From Tamarix chinensis (taxonomy: Eukaryota > Streptophyta > Magnoliopsida > Caryophyllales > Tamaricaceae): DNA of 64,000 nucleotides. The position numbers and the translations under genes were made by a program. Positions 10,265 to 22,008 of this stretch are shown here, in pieces (the first letter of the stretch is position 1; each line of letters begins with the position of its first letter). Below the pieces are notes generated by a model. That model was not told the DNA's origin, made no database searches, and was given only the letters and a program-made list of their open reading frames with translations. The DNA is taken from the NCBI GenBank assembly GCA_030549775.1, contig CM060177.1, positions 69,785,638-69,849,637 of the forward strand. Reading direction: 5' to 3'.

Positions 10265-10795
10265 TTACTCGTATTCTCTCGGAACGAACTTCTTCCTTAG
10301 ATGCTTCTTCAACTTTTCCCATGATCGGATTCTTGTTTTCCCTTCTCTTTCTCTTCTTCGTTTTAGATTGTCATACCATACTCTAGCAAATTTCTTCAAC
10401 TTCAAGATTGCTATACGACATCTCTTCTCATCATCGATCTCCTTATACTCAAAGATCGACTCCACGTTTTGCAACCATTCAAGGAACAATTCCGGGTCGA
10501 GATTACCCTCAAAGTCCGGTAAGTCAAAACGGATCCCCTTCTCTACGTCGTCATATGTCCTCCTAAAGGACTCATGTGCCCTTCCGTAGTCTCCTACACT
10601 TTCTTCTTCCCCTTCCAATCGATGCGATGTTCTCCTCATATGCTCTACTTCGATTGGCTCTCTTCGGTAAGGTTGTTGCACATATGACCCTTGTGCTTGG
10701 GAAGCTTCGATTCTTCCCATACGGATCTTGACATCCTTAAAATCTTCCGCCAAGGCTTTGAGAATATCTCTAAACTCTTCTTCTTGACTTGCCAT
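10265..10795 (-). CDS. gag N-terminal part of the CRM element
   Basis: This codes for the first 176 residues of the capsid region, which would form the cytoplasmic particle that packages element RNA. The product begins MASQEEEFRD, has a charged coiled-coil-like start, and then the gag core: FDLPDFEGNLDPELFLEWL near residue 94, and motifs with ARVWYDNL and WEKLKKHLRKKFVP. The ATG is about 40 bases after the primer-binding site, which supports the start. The frame ends in TAA at 10265-10267. The downstream frame (6401-10249) is in the same register with no length change, so this is one gag-pol frame broken by a single nonsense codon. A C-to-T change or a programmed stop would both look like this; I favour mutation. 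Confidence 0.8.
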   Translation of the reverse strand: MASQEEEFRDILKALAEDFKDVKIRMGRIEASQAQGSYVQQPYRREPIEVEHMRRTSHRLEGEEESVGDYGRAHESFRRTYDDVEKGIRFDLPDFEGNLDPELFLEWLQNVESIFEYKEIDDEKRCRIAILKLKKFARVWYDNLKRRREREGKTRIRSWEKLKKHLRKKFVPREYE

Positions 10796-10835
10796 GGTTG
10801 GTCTTGAAGAATTTGTTCACTCTAACCACAACCTA

Positions 10836-10847
10836 GCTTTGATACCA
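10836..10847 (-). other. primer-binding site, tRNA-Met type
   Basis: On the minus strand, three bases after the 5' LTR, the sequence reads TGGTATCAAAGC. This is the common plant initiator-Met site (TGGTATCAGAGC) with one mismatch. The gag ATG follows about 40 bases further on. Confidence 0.85.
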
Positions 10848-11192
10848 AATTGATGCGTGCACGGTTAGAGTTTTAGATTTAGATGGAGTTTATATGGAGT
10901 ATTTGATGAGTATGGATTATGGAGGTTGATGATGGGGATTCGAAGGGGTGGATGATGATGGAACACGAGGTAGAAGGGTAAATTAATCTTTAAACCACAC
11001 AGAAATAAAGATTAAGGTTTCGAGAACAAAACCGTTCACACAGATTCGGTTTTATTTCGAGATGATTCGAAACAAATCATTCACACAGATTCGACTTGTT
11101 ACGAGATAAATCCACACAGAATTCAGGTTTAAGCAATGCTTAAGGTTGTTCTTCTTATTCAAGTTGTGTCTTTCTACTTGGTTTCCTATGGT

Positions 11193-11202
11193 TTATATAG
11201 CC
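11193..11202 (-). promoter_or_regulatory. TATA box of the CRM 5' LTR
   Basis: On the minus strand this reads ggctatataa, with cttgg just upstream. It lies about 380 bp into the LTR, downstream of the 63-bp repeats and upstream of gag, as expected for the Pol II promoter of an LTR element. Confidence 0.6.
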
Positions 11203-11298
11203 AAGGAACCAAGCATCTTCTCAAAAGATTACAAGCATATTCCCTCTCAAAAGCATTAATTCCCTTAAGACTAGCTAGTTAATAGTCAGTTACTAACT

Positions 11299-11487
11299 GA
11301 CTAAAAGTAAATAACAATAACTAGTACTTAAACATAAACGTTACGCTAGCTAATAAACGTTGACTAAAAGTAAATAACAATAACTAGTATTTAAAAATAA
11401 ACGTTACGCTAGCTAACAAACGTTGACTAAAAGTAAATAACAATAACTAGTACTTAAAAATAAACGTTACGCTAGCTAACAAACGTT
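11299..11487 (-). repeat. three 63-bp tandem repeats in U3 of the 5' LTR
   Basis: The matching array in the upstream LTR, with units starting at 11299, 11362 and 11425. It is the same apart from one CpG change, so it predates the insertion. Confidence 0.9.
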
Positions 11488-12512
11488 ACATGAAGCCATG
11501 CATACCCCTATTCATGCACCCATTATGAGTAGCGTAACTGTCTTCCTTGGTGTTATGTTCTGTGACTCTGCTCCCGCATCATTTAGTGGGAAAGATTCAG
11601 TTGGTTTGGTCAAATAGTGGGTATGGGCTATTATGGTTGATTCCGAATGGTGGTGGATGTGGTGTGCTTGTTTTAGTTAGAAGTTAGGTGTGAGTTGTGG
11701 TGGGTTATGCCCGTGCTTGGGGTGTAGGATTGATAAAGGAGGCTAAATCTAGATGGGGGAGATTGGTTAGTTTTGCTACAACCAAGAGGGGAATTAAAAA
11801 TGGGGGGGGGAGTTATGGTGGTTTTTTGCCAAATGGAGAGGGTGAGTTGTAGCTTTTTTAGTCAATGTTTGTAGTGAAGTTTTGGTGTGGATCATCAATG
11901 GTAGGGGTGGAGATTTGGTGCGAGCTGTGGAAGGTGGTTTTGGGGGCTAATTTGGTGTCGATTAAAAAGGGGAAAGGAAGGAAGATGGTTGAGTTTGTGG
12001 TGGTGGGAATCTTTGACAAAAAGAATTAAGGAAGGGAGAGGTGATTTGGCATTTAATATGGCATATATATGGAGACATGTATGGGGGGAGAAGGTGAGAT
12101 TGACAGAGAGGAAGTAGATAATTAGGAAGGGTTTTGACAAGTAAACACATGCAAGGAATGTGAGGAAGGGGAGTTGACGCGTGATTGGGCATGACCTAGT
12201 AGAGGCATAGTCTAGGTAGGAGAAAATTCACATGTAAGAAGAAAAGGAGAGGGGGAAGGGAAATGATTTCAATTGAAAGGTCGGGAAAAGGAAAAGGGAA
12301 ATAAGAAGAAAAATAAACTAGGGGGTTTTATATTTGGATTTAGGTTAAGGTAATGGGATAAATTAGTTATCAACTAACCAAGTTTAGGTTTAGGTTGAGA
12401 AAAAATATTAATATCCCAAAATGAAGTGTAAGGTTAGGCTAAGATTTAGGAATATAGAGTGAGGGTAGGATAGAAATATTAATTTCTCAAGGTTAGAATT
12501 TGGTTAAGATAT

Positions 12513-13454
12513 TAATCATGATGCATTCCCATATATACACACGTGAATCAATTGTTGGAATGAACTCATTAATATTTGTGTTCATATAATAATGATAATC
12601 AATAATTTATGTCATAAGATATTAATATGTAAAGTGTTAGATCACTTAGTCATGACCAAGTTATACTAGTCCGTTCCAACAAACAATTATAATGGCCAGG
12701 AGTTTTCTGCCTGGGGAGTGGTTTATGATTGTTATCGGTTTACCTAATATAATGATGGTTTCTGGCTATGTTTTACCTTATAAGGGTAATTTGTTGATAT
12801 CTTTCCATTGTTTATGAATAGTGGAGTCCTTAAATTCAAGTAACTAGGTATTTGGAAATGTATGGTCACCTAACATGAAACTCTAATAAGGTTTTCTTGG
12901 AAACATCTTTTATTGTAAATAGTATGCATGTATATTTTCCCTTTATATAACCTTATATGTTATGCACGCCCTATTCTTGTGATGTTTTTGGTTACCTTAC
13001 TCAATAAGCAAGTATTGGTTATCCTTTTTTAAGGATTCTACTTATTCCCTTAAGCAAACAACCCAGTAATTGATGTGCAAATCTTTGATGACTACTTTGT
13101 TGAGTTTGATGCAATACTCGTGGAGAGATTATATTGTTAGGTTTGAGAGTAGAGTCTATGTTATCCTATAGCTAGTGCTTTTATCTAGGTACCTTATGAG
13201 CTCTTGGTCTCATATGATCTCTTTTGTTGATTACTTGTACTTAGAGTTTATCCTCAAACTCTTCTTTGGTTTGGAAATCTCTCTCTTATTCTGTTGTTAT
13301 CTTATTTAATGTTCATAATATTTTACCTTATACCAGATAAAATAATGACAGGGTAAACTTGATTGATATTCGGTATAGATATAACACCTAATTATTCATG
13401 TCTATCTTCAAAAAAAAATTAAAAAAAAATTAAAATTAAATTTTGGGGTGCTAT
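12513..13454 (+). mobile_element. fragment of a family A-like LTR, opposite orientation
   Basis: The reverse complement of about 12690-13040 matches family A motifs: ccaggcagaaaactcctgg, and aaggataacc...attgagtaaggtaacc, which parallels 44400-44455. The fragment ends at ggggtgctata (13444-13454), a decayed form of the ggggtgttaca LTR terminus. It abuts the minus-oriented LTR ending at 12512, so two related LTR pieces lie in opposite orientation. Confidence 0.5.
12552..12682. mobile_element. about 130-bp element with terminal inverted repeats
   Basis: Bounded by ttgttggaatgaac (12552-12565) and gtccgttccaacaa (12669-12682), complementary at 12 of 14 positions. A caatt copy sits at each edge (12549-12553 and 12684-12688). 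Its removal rejoins LTR-like sequence. It could be a small MITE or a very short solo LTR of a TRIM/copia type, since such LTRs start TGTTGG and end CCAACA. The sequence does not decide between them. Confidence 0.45.
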
Positions 13455-14259
13455 AAAAACACTATGAGAACTTGTTCTAAAAAAATCATGAGCTCTTAAA
13501 TGATTTTCCTTAAACAAAATACATTCTCATGGTTACTCCTTGTTAATCGTGAAAAGGATTTAAGTATTAAACTTTTTTCTAAAAACATATCTACTCTTTT
13601 GAACCTTTCTTAACCAACAACACATTATTAGTTGAGTATCTACTAACTATGTCAATTAAAATATTTACTAAGGTAAATCATCTTTGTTACTACATCTAGG
13701 TTCAGCTTGCCACCTTTTTAAAGATATATGATTGCAACACACCGCCTATTTTCTTTGAAAGTATTAACCAAACGATTATTTAAATATTGTTGTCAAAATC
13801 TATTTAAGATAATCTAGTTAATATAAAAGTGTGTGAGAAGATACTTTAGAAGATATTTTGATTAAAAAAATTTACAAAATAAATAATTTTTCCCATGAAA
13901 AAATCATTTCCTATTTTGTTAGACTCCCTATATTATAGGATTGAAGGAAACTCAACATTTACAAAAGAAAAATATGAAAAAATCCTATACAAAACCATTG
14001 TATCTAATATAAAATAGATACTACATCATCCATCTCAGGTCAGTTACAAAGCTGAGTATCCAAAACAACAAAAACACAAGAGAAATAGAGTATGCAAATG
14101 TCATATGTGATAAGAAGTTCATGTTTTACAACCAAGTCCATAACAAGATCAAAACTAGTATGAAATATAAAGGGAAATAAAACTAAAGGAAAAGCAACTA
14201 CTACAACATCTTGACCTCTAAGGACCCTATAAAGAGAGTATCTCACAAGAATGTCTAGC
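13455..14259. other. unclassified AT-rich DNA
   Basis: No coding remnant is recognised. Around 14100-14240 it resembles 17340-17440 (for example 'ttcatgttttacaacc' against 'ttaatgttttacaaacc'). It may therefore be part of the same old LTR as the DNA after 17326, separated from it by the family B LTR. Confidence 0.3.
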
Positions 14260-17200
14260 TACAATACCCTATTTTTTGAAAATCATGATTTAATTAGAAT
14301 TTATATTATCTATAGATAAAGGTATCTTATTTTTAAATACTTATTACATACTTTGAAATTTTTGAAACCTTATTTAATTTTTTGAAACAATTCATTCACA
14401 CATTATTGTGTTTCCTTATGGTATGGAGTCATGAAAGACTTTTGAGCCACTTTTAGCCATTTAAATTATTCTAAATAAATATAATTTGGCATATTGGGAT
14501 TCCTTAACTTCTTATGAGACTCTTAGGGCTTTTAAAAATTTTAAATGGAGACTTTGATGAATATTCATTATCCTTTTCATCCTTATCCACGTCTAAAACC
14601 CTAAATTATTTTTATAGCAAAGAAAAAATTATGAAAATTTGGGAATACTCATATTTTGACATATTTAATATAAATATGAAATACAATTGGGTTCTAGTTA
14701 TTTTTACATTTTTTAGATAAATTCTACTATTTTAATCTTAATTAGCCATCAAAACTCATCTTTCTCTAAACTAAACATATCCTAAATACCCTAATTTTGT
14801 TCTTATCCTTTTAAAATATCCAAATAAAGGTGATAAAACCTTATTGAACTCTTTTATGCTGACTAAAATTAGAAAACCTTGGAGAAATCAAATTGGCTTT
14901 GATCTCTAGCTACATTTTTCACAAATATTTAACCTTAACTATTTATTCTTTCATCTTTATTTCTCCTCTATTATTTTTCCCATGCCTCCCCTAAAACTGA
15001 CCAATTCTCTTCTTTTATTTATTTATTTATTATATTATCATCTTCCATTTATTGACTCCAACCCTTCTTCTTCTTCCTCCTATATTATTTCCTTTGGTTT
15101 CTTTATAGCTATGTTGTTTTTTGCATGTTGTAGGTAATTTTTATGCATGGAATTCAAGAGAAGTTTTATTTTATTTTATTTATTTATTACTGAGAGGGAT
15201 GTTCTCTAGATTTTTATGGAGCTTTGGAACCATGTTAAAAGTGATCAAAATAAAAGTAGATAGAATTTTGTGTGATACCATGATTGGATTTGTTGATGTT
15301 GTTGAATATGCTACTACTTCGATTCTTGGCTACTCTTAGATTTTAGGGTTGTTTTGTGTGTTATGGTTGTGTGTTGGCTTAAAGATTTTATGAGAATATT
15401 ATTGAGGTTATGTAAACTATTTTCTCTTTATATAATATTTAGATTTGACTAATTTTATGGTTTCCACAATTTAGATTAAGTATTAGGTACCAAAGAGGGT
15501 GTGTTTGGCCTTAAGGCATATTGTGATGTTCTTACTACTTTTTTTTTTTGAAAATTTGATGGTTCTAATGGACGTTTTAGGTTTTTATGATAGGATTTCA
15601 TATATTTAAAGTCTTGATTTTAGATTTATATATTTAAAGTTATAGTTTAGTGATTCGTTCTAATGTGTTCCTATGGCTTTCAATGAATAATATGGAAAGT
15701 TTCATGAGCTAGATCATTATATGCTACATGTTATGTTATTTTCTTTATTTTTAGGGTTTAGGGGTATTTTTTTATCTATTTACATGAAATATTATTTGAT
15801 TAATTAAATTTATAGTTTAACAAGTTACTTAATGATTTAGTTTGCTTTGTATTTAAATCTATTATTTATAGAGTAGGATTTATATTTTATTCATAATTTT
15901 CAAGTTAAGGGAAAAAAAGGGTAATACAGTCATTTTGCAATTAAATGCTCACTTGAAGACTTCTAGGTCAATGATTTACTTTGAGATTCTATTTAGCTCT
16001 CAGAATAGTAAATTGATGTAAATAGTGAAAGAATGTGAGTAGTTTTTCCTTGGTAATAAATAGTTTTTGGTTACTAAACATAAGCTTTTTGCCATATTTC
16101 TATATTTTCTATTATTTATGAATAGTGTTTTGATAAAGAGTAACTTTTATTGAAATTTTTGTGTGGCCTTGTTTTAACGCAGTGAATACTAATATATCTA
16201 AAAGTTAAGACAATTCAAGCGAGAGTATGTTTTTTTAGATGAGGTTATTTAATTGCATTATTTCCATGATGTTAATTGTTATCTTTTAAAGTATGATTAA
16301 ATATAAGGAGTGTTTTGATTTTATGTTATATGAAAAAGTGGTTAACTTAAAGTGAAATATTATTTATTTTATATTGATAGGTTCCTTTTATAGAAAGATC
16401 AAGGATCACAATTGTGGTAATCACATATAGGTAATTTATCTATAGTTAACATGCATATGTAAGTTTTAACTTATGATGACCTTTGAGGTATGATAGTTTA
16501 AGCTAATGTTAAGAACATTAGTAACATGATCTCTCTATACTCTGTATGTGACCCATGGGTCCTATAAGGGTATTGATATTTAAGGTTAGAGTGTCTTATG
16601 GAGTTGTGATATCTTTAGCTTGTGAAAAGATCACATCTAGATGTTCACGAGACACTATTAAAAAGGAGGATTTGAAATTAGATAAGTAAAGTGCCAATAG
16701 GTTAAGAAAAATAAATATAAAAGAACAAATGAAATGTTGGCCTATGATCCCAAACAATTCAAAGAAAGAATAAGAAATTTATCTTACAAGTATGTATACA
16801 TTTAATATTGTAAATGAAAAAGGTGTTATTCTAGTATAGATGAAAGCATGTTAGCATGATAAAGGGAAAGTTACCTAATGTCTATGAAACATAGGCGATA
16901 AGTGTTTTCTATGTGTAAGTTACTTGTTCATGGAGCATAGGAGATGGATGTGTTTCATGTTTTAAGCAAGAAATGTTATTTCAGCATAGTTGAGACCATG
17001 ATAGTATGATAAATATAAGGAATGAGTTGTATGATAATGCAAATACGGAACAGAGTAATTAGCGGACCTTGTATGTGAGTGCTTTGTTTTTATAACTCTC
17101 TTACTTATCTATATTATTCTCATCCTTGTTATTATTACTATTATCTTGTTAGAGAATGCAATATCTTGTTTGCTGTTTCTTTTTTACCTTGCATCAAGTA

Positions 17201-17326
17201 TGAGTTAGGCAATTATCACACCTCTCTCATGGTTGATCAGGAAATGACATCCCCAAGTTTTATTTTATTATTATTCTACATTATCTTCAAAATAAAAATT
17301 TTGGTTCAAAATTTTGGGATGTTATA
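14260..17326 (+). mobile_element. Tekay-type LTR, family B, plus orientation, about 3.07 kb
   Basis: It begins tacaataccct (a decayed TGTAATACCC) and ends gggatgttata. The last 150 bases match the reverse complement of the LTR starts at 30696 and 63286: 'catcaagtatgagtt', 'atcacacctctctcatgg' and 'ctacattatcttcaaaat' all recur. A pyrimidine-rich zone (about 14990-15090) corresponds to similar zones in other copies. No coding sequence is attached, so it is best read as a solo LTR. The flanks ctagc and gaaag do not form a clear target duplication. Small ORFs inside it are fortuitous. Confidence 0.6.
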
Positions 17327-19883
17327 GAAAGCCCATGATATAAAGAAACATGAAAAAGTAGAAGGAAATGAAATCCAAATATATCTCTAATGAAAATACA
17401 AGCAAAGTTAATGTTTTACAAACCAAAATAAATATATTTGAGATATAGTGAAATCTAAGAAAAACAAAGGAAGATCTCAATAGTGGACCAAACTTTATTC
17501 ACAAAGTCGAACCACCAAATAGCTTACTCTCAATCCCTAAGTCAAATATTCATCTCAATGATAAAATATTCAATATTGAACTTGCATAAGTTGTCTACTC
17601 CCCACTATTATTGGTTCATCATCGAACCCAATAAACTAAGTTAGTCTCAATATGGCTCTAGTACTAAGTAAATCATAGAACCTTGATCTCAGGAAAACAC
17701 AAAGCCTAAGGATCAAATGTATATGAAATCAAGGTGCTCACATTTTATAATCAAGAGAGTTGTATGATATCAATCCCAAACCCAAACAAATGAGGCCACA
17801 TTAACTTGTGACAAGTAAAGCACGGGATTATAAATGTTGGTAAGCATGAATCATTACAAGAGAGGATCATATGATAAGATTTATATTAATATCACGCCCA
17901 CCACCCATAGGTAAAACCATGATAATCAATTCATTTAAGGGGATAATAAGGTCCGTAATACACCTCTAATTTTCATTTAATTTTTTATTATTCTTCATGA
18001 GAATGTGATCATGCCAACTACAACTTAACTATGAAAGTCAAACACATATATAAGTTCATGCATGCCAATGTTGAAAGGCCGTACATTTAGCCATGTATAT
18101 GGGGTCATGGAATAAACATACACACCATGAGACCTAGAAAGCATGAGTCATATTAATCATATACAAATAATATAAGCATATAAATAATGTAAAACCACCT
18201 AAGACATCTTTAAGGTTCCAATTATTATTCCATTAAAGTTATGATCATATAATTTCATGCACTTATTTGATCTCAAATAGTAAGTTGGATTATATCCTAT
18301 GGTATCTCAATATTCATGGAAGCCATCCAAAACTAAGTAAGCACGTTTGACATAAATTCCAACCGAATCCAAGTAACCATAATGGACATAAGTTTAATAG
18401 AAGCCAATATAAACCTACTTAGATGAATAGAACCTTTAGTATTGATAACCCTAATACATCATCAATATATATAGTAGAAAAGGCACCAAGACCTCTAAGG
18501 GCGTTATCAAAGGCAAAAATCATAAGAAGTGATCAAAGTCGACCTTTATTAGCTAATTGGGACCTCTAAGGCCCTTATCAAAGGTAATAATCATAATAGG
18601 TAACCACACATAACATAGAGAGACCAAACAATGATATTCACCAAGTAACTATATAAATATTCCATATAACTCAATTAGTCATTTCCTCATTACTAGCGCT
18701 TTAAGGTGAAGCATAAATCACCAATCTCATTATTCCCCATTAAAGGTGGTTTATGGAAAAACATAAACCATTAAATCCATTAGCAACTAATTATCCATCC
18801 ATTTAATCCATGCGTAGGATTAGGTTAAATCCTATATCAATAGTAAAATCCAACCAAAACCAAGCTTTACTTAATTGAACATGCATCATGCTTATCACTT
18901 AGAACCCATGATTCAAACATATTTAACACTTTGTCATGATGAGAGTTACAATAAATCATCATCATTTGTCTTTATCTTTTCATAATGGACCATATTCAAA
19001 AATCATGTTTTCATGCTTCCATTCAAAACATTACACACATGATCAATAAAATGTATCATATAAGGCATACTACGTAATTAAGATACCAAATAAATTGAAT
19101 TATAACATTCTCAACTCCAAAACCCACGAACATTAGCCCATCTTCATGAAACAACCACAAGTAGAGGAAGTAGACACTTACATTTTTCTATAGCTAGCTA
19201 AACCCAAAGAATCAAATAGCAAAATCATAACTTAAAATAATGAATTAAAATATTTTCCAATCAACAAAAAGTATTAAATTATCATTAGTCACAACTATAT
19301 AAAATATTAATAAACAGAATGTGCTTGTAGTATGAAAATCAAGAGAGATGTGAAATATATTAAGTCAAACATCTAATCAAAAACATAAATATAATTTTAA
19401 ACAAGAATTATAATCATATAAATTTAATAAAAATTAAAGTTGTGAATAAATTTATATAGAATTATCTACAATAATTAACGACTAACTAAAATATAAATAT
19501 AAAGCCAAAATCATTGATAAATCTATAAAACAAAAATGTATAAAATCAAAGCTGAATTTAGATAAATTCAAATTCCTTTTATGAAAAATCAAATAAGATA
19601 ATAAAAGAGTCATTTCACTTAAAAAATAAGTAAAATGTGATCCAAATCATATATTAAATTAAAATTTGTTAATAAAAAGATTATAAAAAACATAAATAAA
19701 TTTAAAGTTTTGATGAGAGAATCTTCATAAAAATTATAAATCAAAATTATTGAAACATTAAATCAAATACACACAAGAATCATGATTTAATAAAACAAAT
19801 CAATTTCAATAACATTAAATAGTAAATCTCATAAATTAAATTGTTATTTTATGCAAATTAAATTTCTTGAAAGTGGGGTATTA
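17327..19883. mobile_element. LTR-like AT-rich sequence, family uncertain
   Basis: The stretch ends in gtggggtattaca (about 19872-19884), the form of a Tekay-type LTR end, and has an internal tandem repeat, as the other LTRs do. Its start is not clear and may lie before 14260, with the family B LTR inserted into it. No coding remnant is seen. Confidence 0.35.
18490..18631. repeat. two 71-bp direct repeats
   Basis: Units starting gacctctaagg at 18490 and 18561 share gacctctaagg-c-ttatcaaagg and -aataatcataa. A third, weaker relative of the motif is at about 14213. Confidence 0.7.
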
Positions 19884-20043
19884 CAATTTTCCAACCAACA
19901 AAATTTAATTCCTAAAGGTATTCAAGTGGTTTGCTGGATTGGTCGAGCCATCAAATGCCTCAAAGGTTGGCATCTATATTTTCTGTTTTAGGGCCACAAC
20001 TATAGCTTTGGTGAATGGGGTGTACCAACTAAACATATCGTCG

Positions 20044-20059
20044 CTAATAACTTCGTTGT
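20044..20059. repeat. left copy of the LINE target-site duplication
   Basis: ctaataacttcgttgt, matching 25459-25474 at 15 of 16 bases. It fixes the 5' edge of the LINE at about 20060. Confidence 0.75.
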
Positions 20060-20221
20060 ATAGGTCTTGGTACTTTCTCTCTCCTCTTACTTTTTCTCCC
20101 AATGGTTCCATGCGAAGAGAGGAACTTTGTGCATCAAGACCACTGTAATCTCTTCTTTTTTCTACAGTAATTTCCCACTTTCTTTGATTTTACTGTTCGC
20201 TATTTCGTTTTTTAGTGGATT

Positions 20222-22008
20222 ATGGGTACAAAAAAGAAACTTGGGCGGCAGAAATCGACCATTCAGTCGACTATCTACGCGCTACCAAGCCCTTCGAAGA
20301 GTGCAGCTCCCGCTAAACAGGAGCATGCACAGCTGTCGCCTGGGTCGTTCAGCTCTGGATCTCGCGCCTCCTCGCCGGTCGCCGCCCTGTTCAGCCAGCC
20401 TTTCGCCGCCCTGTGCAGATCTGGAACCTTCCAGATCTGCTGGCGCGCCGCTCGAGGAGGTCCTGTTGCCCGTTGCTCCCCCTGTTCCAGATCTGAATCT
20501 CCATAAATCAGTTATGGAGGGGTCTGATTCTGTTCTGCTGGGTAAATCTAGCCGCCACCCCTCTCTGTCTATTTCGTAGGTTGAAGGTCTGGAGAAGGTC
20601 GATGCTCCACGACCGGCGCAGCAGTCCCAGCGTGCCTCGGGGCCTGGGCTGTTGCCCGAAGCTGATGCCGAGCCTCCCGTCCAGCTGCCGCCTGCTGAGC
20701 CTGAACAGTCTGGTCCTGCGATGGAGGGGGTTCAGTGTGGGCTGTCAGGTGCTGAAAGGCCGAGAGGTACAGTCCCCCCTTCTCCCTGGTCGAAAAATCT
20801 GTTAACAGAGGGGATGACCTATGCAAAATTATTTGCTGTTGCCCCTATTGTGAAGTGTGATTATATTCCTCCTGCAGATAATTCAGTGTTTGTTGAATCA
20901 GAAAATATTGATAAAATTGAGGATACTTGGGGTGCTTGTGTTCTTGGTAGATTTGTTGGTGTGCAGGTGGATAAGTTTCTGATTAATGCAGCGAAAACGA
21001 TTATTGGCCAACCGTTTAGATATGTGATACACAGTTCCGGTTGGGTTGTGCTCAAATTTGAATCCGAGCTTGACAAAAAGAAAGCTCTAGCGGGAGGTCC
21101 TTATTATGTGCGGAGTAAGGACTTATTTTTGAAAGAATTCCCGACTTTCTTCTCCTTTGGCTTGAAGGAGGTCACAAAGGTTCCTGTGTGGGTTAGGCTC
21201 AAAAACTTGCCGCTTGAATTATGGAACCGTGGGGCCTTAAGTACCATTGCTTCCTTTGTTGGAAGACCGTTGCAGATTGATGATTTTACTACTCAGAGAT
21301 TAAAGATTGAATTTGCAAGAGTCTTGGTGGAAGTTGACCTGGAGAGTCATTTCCCATCCTCGGTTGAAGTCAAGAGTGCAGTTGGTAGTTTTGTGCAGGA
21401 AATTGAGTATGAGGATTTGCCATCTTTTTGCAGGAAGTGCAACACGTTGGGGCATGTTCAGTCTGAGTGTGGTCCCCACCGCTCTTCTAGGGGTGGTGAG
21501 AAATTGGTGAATCACATTTCTGTTTGGAAGCCGGTGGGTAAGGAAAATGTGTCGGCTCCTAAACATTGGGGGCAGAGACTTTTGTCCAAGGGCTGTATGA
21601 ATGACCAGAAAGCTATGGCTAAAGTATCCCCAGATGGTGTTGCTTCGGATTCCCCCTGCCTACGGATCCCGAGCAGCAGCCACTGCCTACTTTGGTTCGT
21701 GATCCTGATAAAGGGAAGACACCGATGGTTGTAGATGAGACTCGTGCACCTCCTTCGAGTGGTCCTATCCAGAAGAATCAGGCCAAGCACCTTCGATCGA
21801 GTGATACTCATTTGCCCGGGAGCTGCTTACCGAGGACATTGATGGGTCAGAGGAGTATACAGGAGCTGAGAAGGATGGGAGATGGCAAACTATTAGAAGG
21901 AAGGGTCGTGCACCGAAGAAGATATCCCTTGTTTCTCTTAGGAGGCCGTCTTTGGGGATGATGGGTAAGCGTAAATCCTCTAGGCCTCCGGCCGTTCCTT
22001 TATCATGA
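20222..22008 (+). pseudogene. LINE ORF1 (RNA-binding, gag-like), broken
   Basis: The likely start is ATG 20222 (MGTKKKLGRQ), as in other plant L1 ORF1 proteins. The N-terminal part is proline- and serine-rich. The frame shifts around 20450 into a segment ending in TAG at 20577-20579. It then continues to a DUF4283-like domain (about 20810-21400; motifs GRFVGVQVDKFLINAAK and VPVWVRLKNLPLELWN) and a zinc knuckle CRKCNTLGHVQSEC (21429-21470). Two further single-base losses (near 21655 and about 21825) are needed to follow the C-terminal tail to TGA 22006-22008. Proteins of this type coat LINE RNA and act as nucleic-acid chaperones. All breaks are read from continuity of family-like sequence between frames. 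Confidence 0.75.

Larger units (their letters stand above)
5739..11581 (-). mobile_element. CRM-type Ty3/Gypsy chromovirus, 5.84 kb, nearly intact
   Basis: This is a complete LTR retrotransposon on the minus strand. Two near-identical LTRs (5739-6470 and 10851-11581) start TGATGCG and end CGCATCA. Between them lie a primer-binding site, one gag-pol frame and a polypurine tract. Flanks are gttag on the left (5734-5738) and tttag on the right (11582-11586), a 5-bp target duplication with one mismatch, or a 4-bp one (ttag). The TGATG/CATCA termini, tRNA-Met-type priming, single gag-pol frame and a pol frame running into the 3' LTR are features known for CRM chromoviruses. The clade call is an inference from these and was not tested by phylogeny. 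It is inserted in a family A LTR. Only one in-frame stop, in gag, visibly disables it. Confidence 0.88.
10851..11581 (-). repeat. 5' LTR of the CRM element (731 bp)
   Basis: In element orientation this is the upstream LTR and would carry the active promoter. Its terminal TGATGCG/CGCATCA inverted repeat is perfect over 7 bp. It matches the other LTR at all but five substituted positions and one indel. Confidence 0.92.
3761..12512 (-). mobile_element. Tekay-type LTR (family A), split by the CRM element
   Basis: The pieces 3761-5738 and 11582-12512 together match two other copies of the same LTR, at 36146-38240 and 44015-46182. Shared features in order: a segment reading like gagtaacacctatgaaa (3769), an array of 'ccactattctc...ggtggaatgg' blocks (about 3961-4395), a segment ending acatgcgataatagcccta (about 4662), a purine-rich stretch, and a distal segment with ggctaagatttagg (about 12436). 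In this family the element coding strand is minus. The left terminus is lost at the CACTA junction and the right terminus at about 12512. No internal coding part is attached, so it is a solo LTR or a fragment. Confidence 0.6.

Noticed and set aside
9861..10589. 242-codon plus-strand ORF
   Set aside because: It is antisense to the CRM gag-pol frame, which has clear domains; this is a shadow.
20569..21811. minus-strand ORFs across LINE ORF1
   Set aside because: Shadows of the plus-strand LINE, which has recognisable DUF4283-like, zinc-knuckle and endonuclease motifs.
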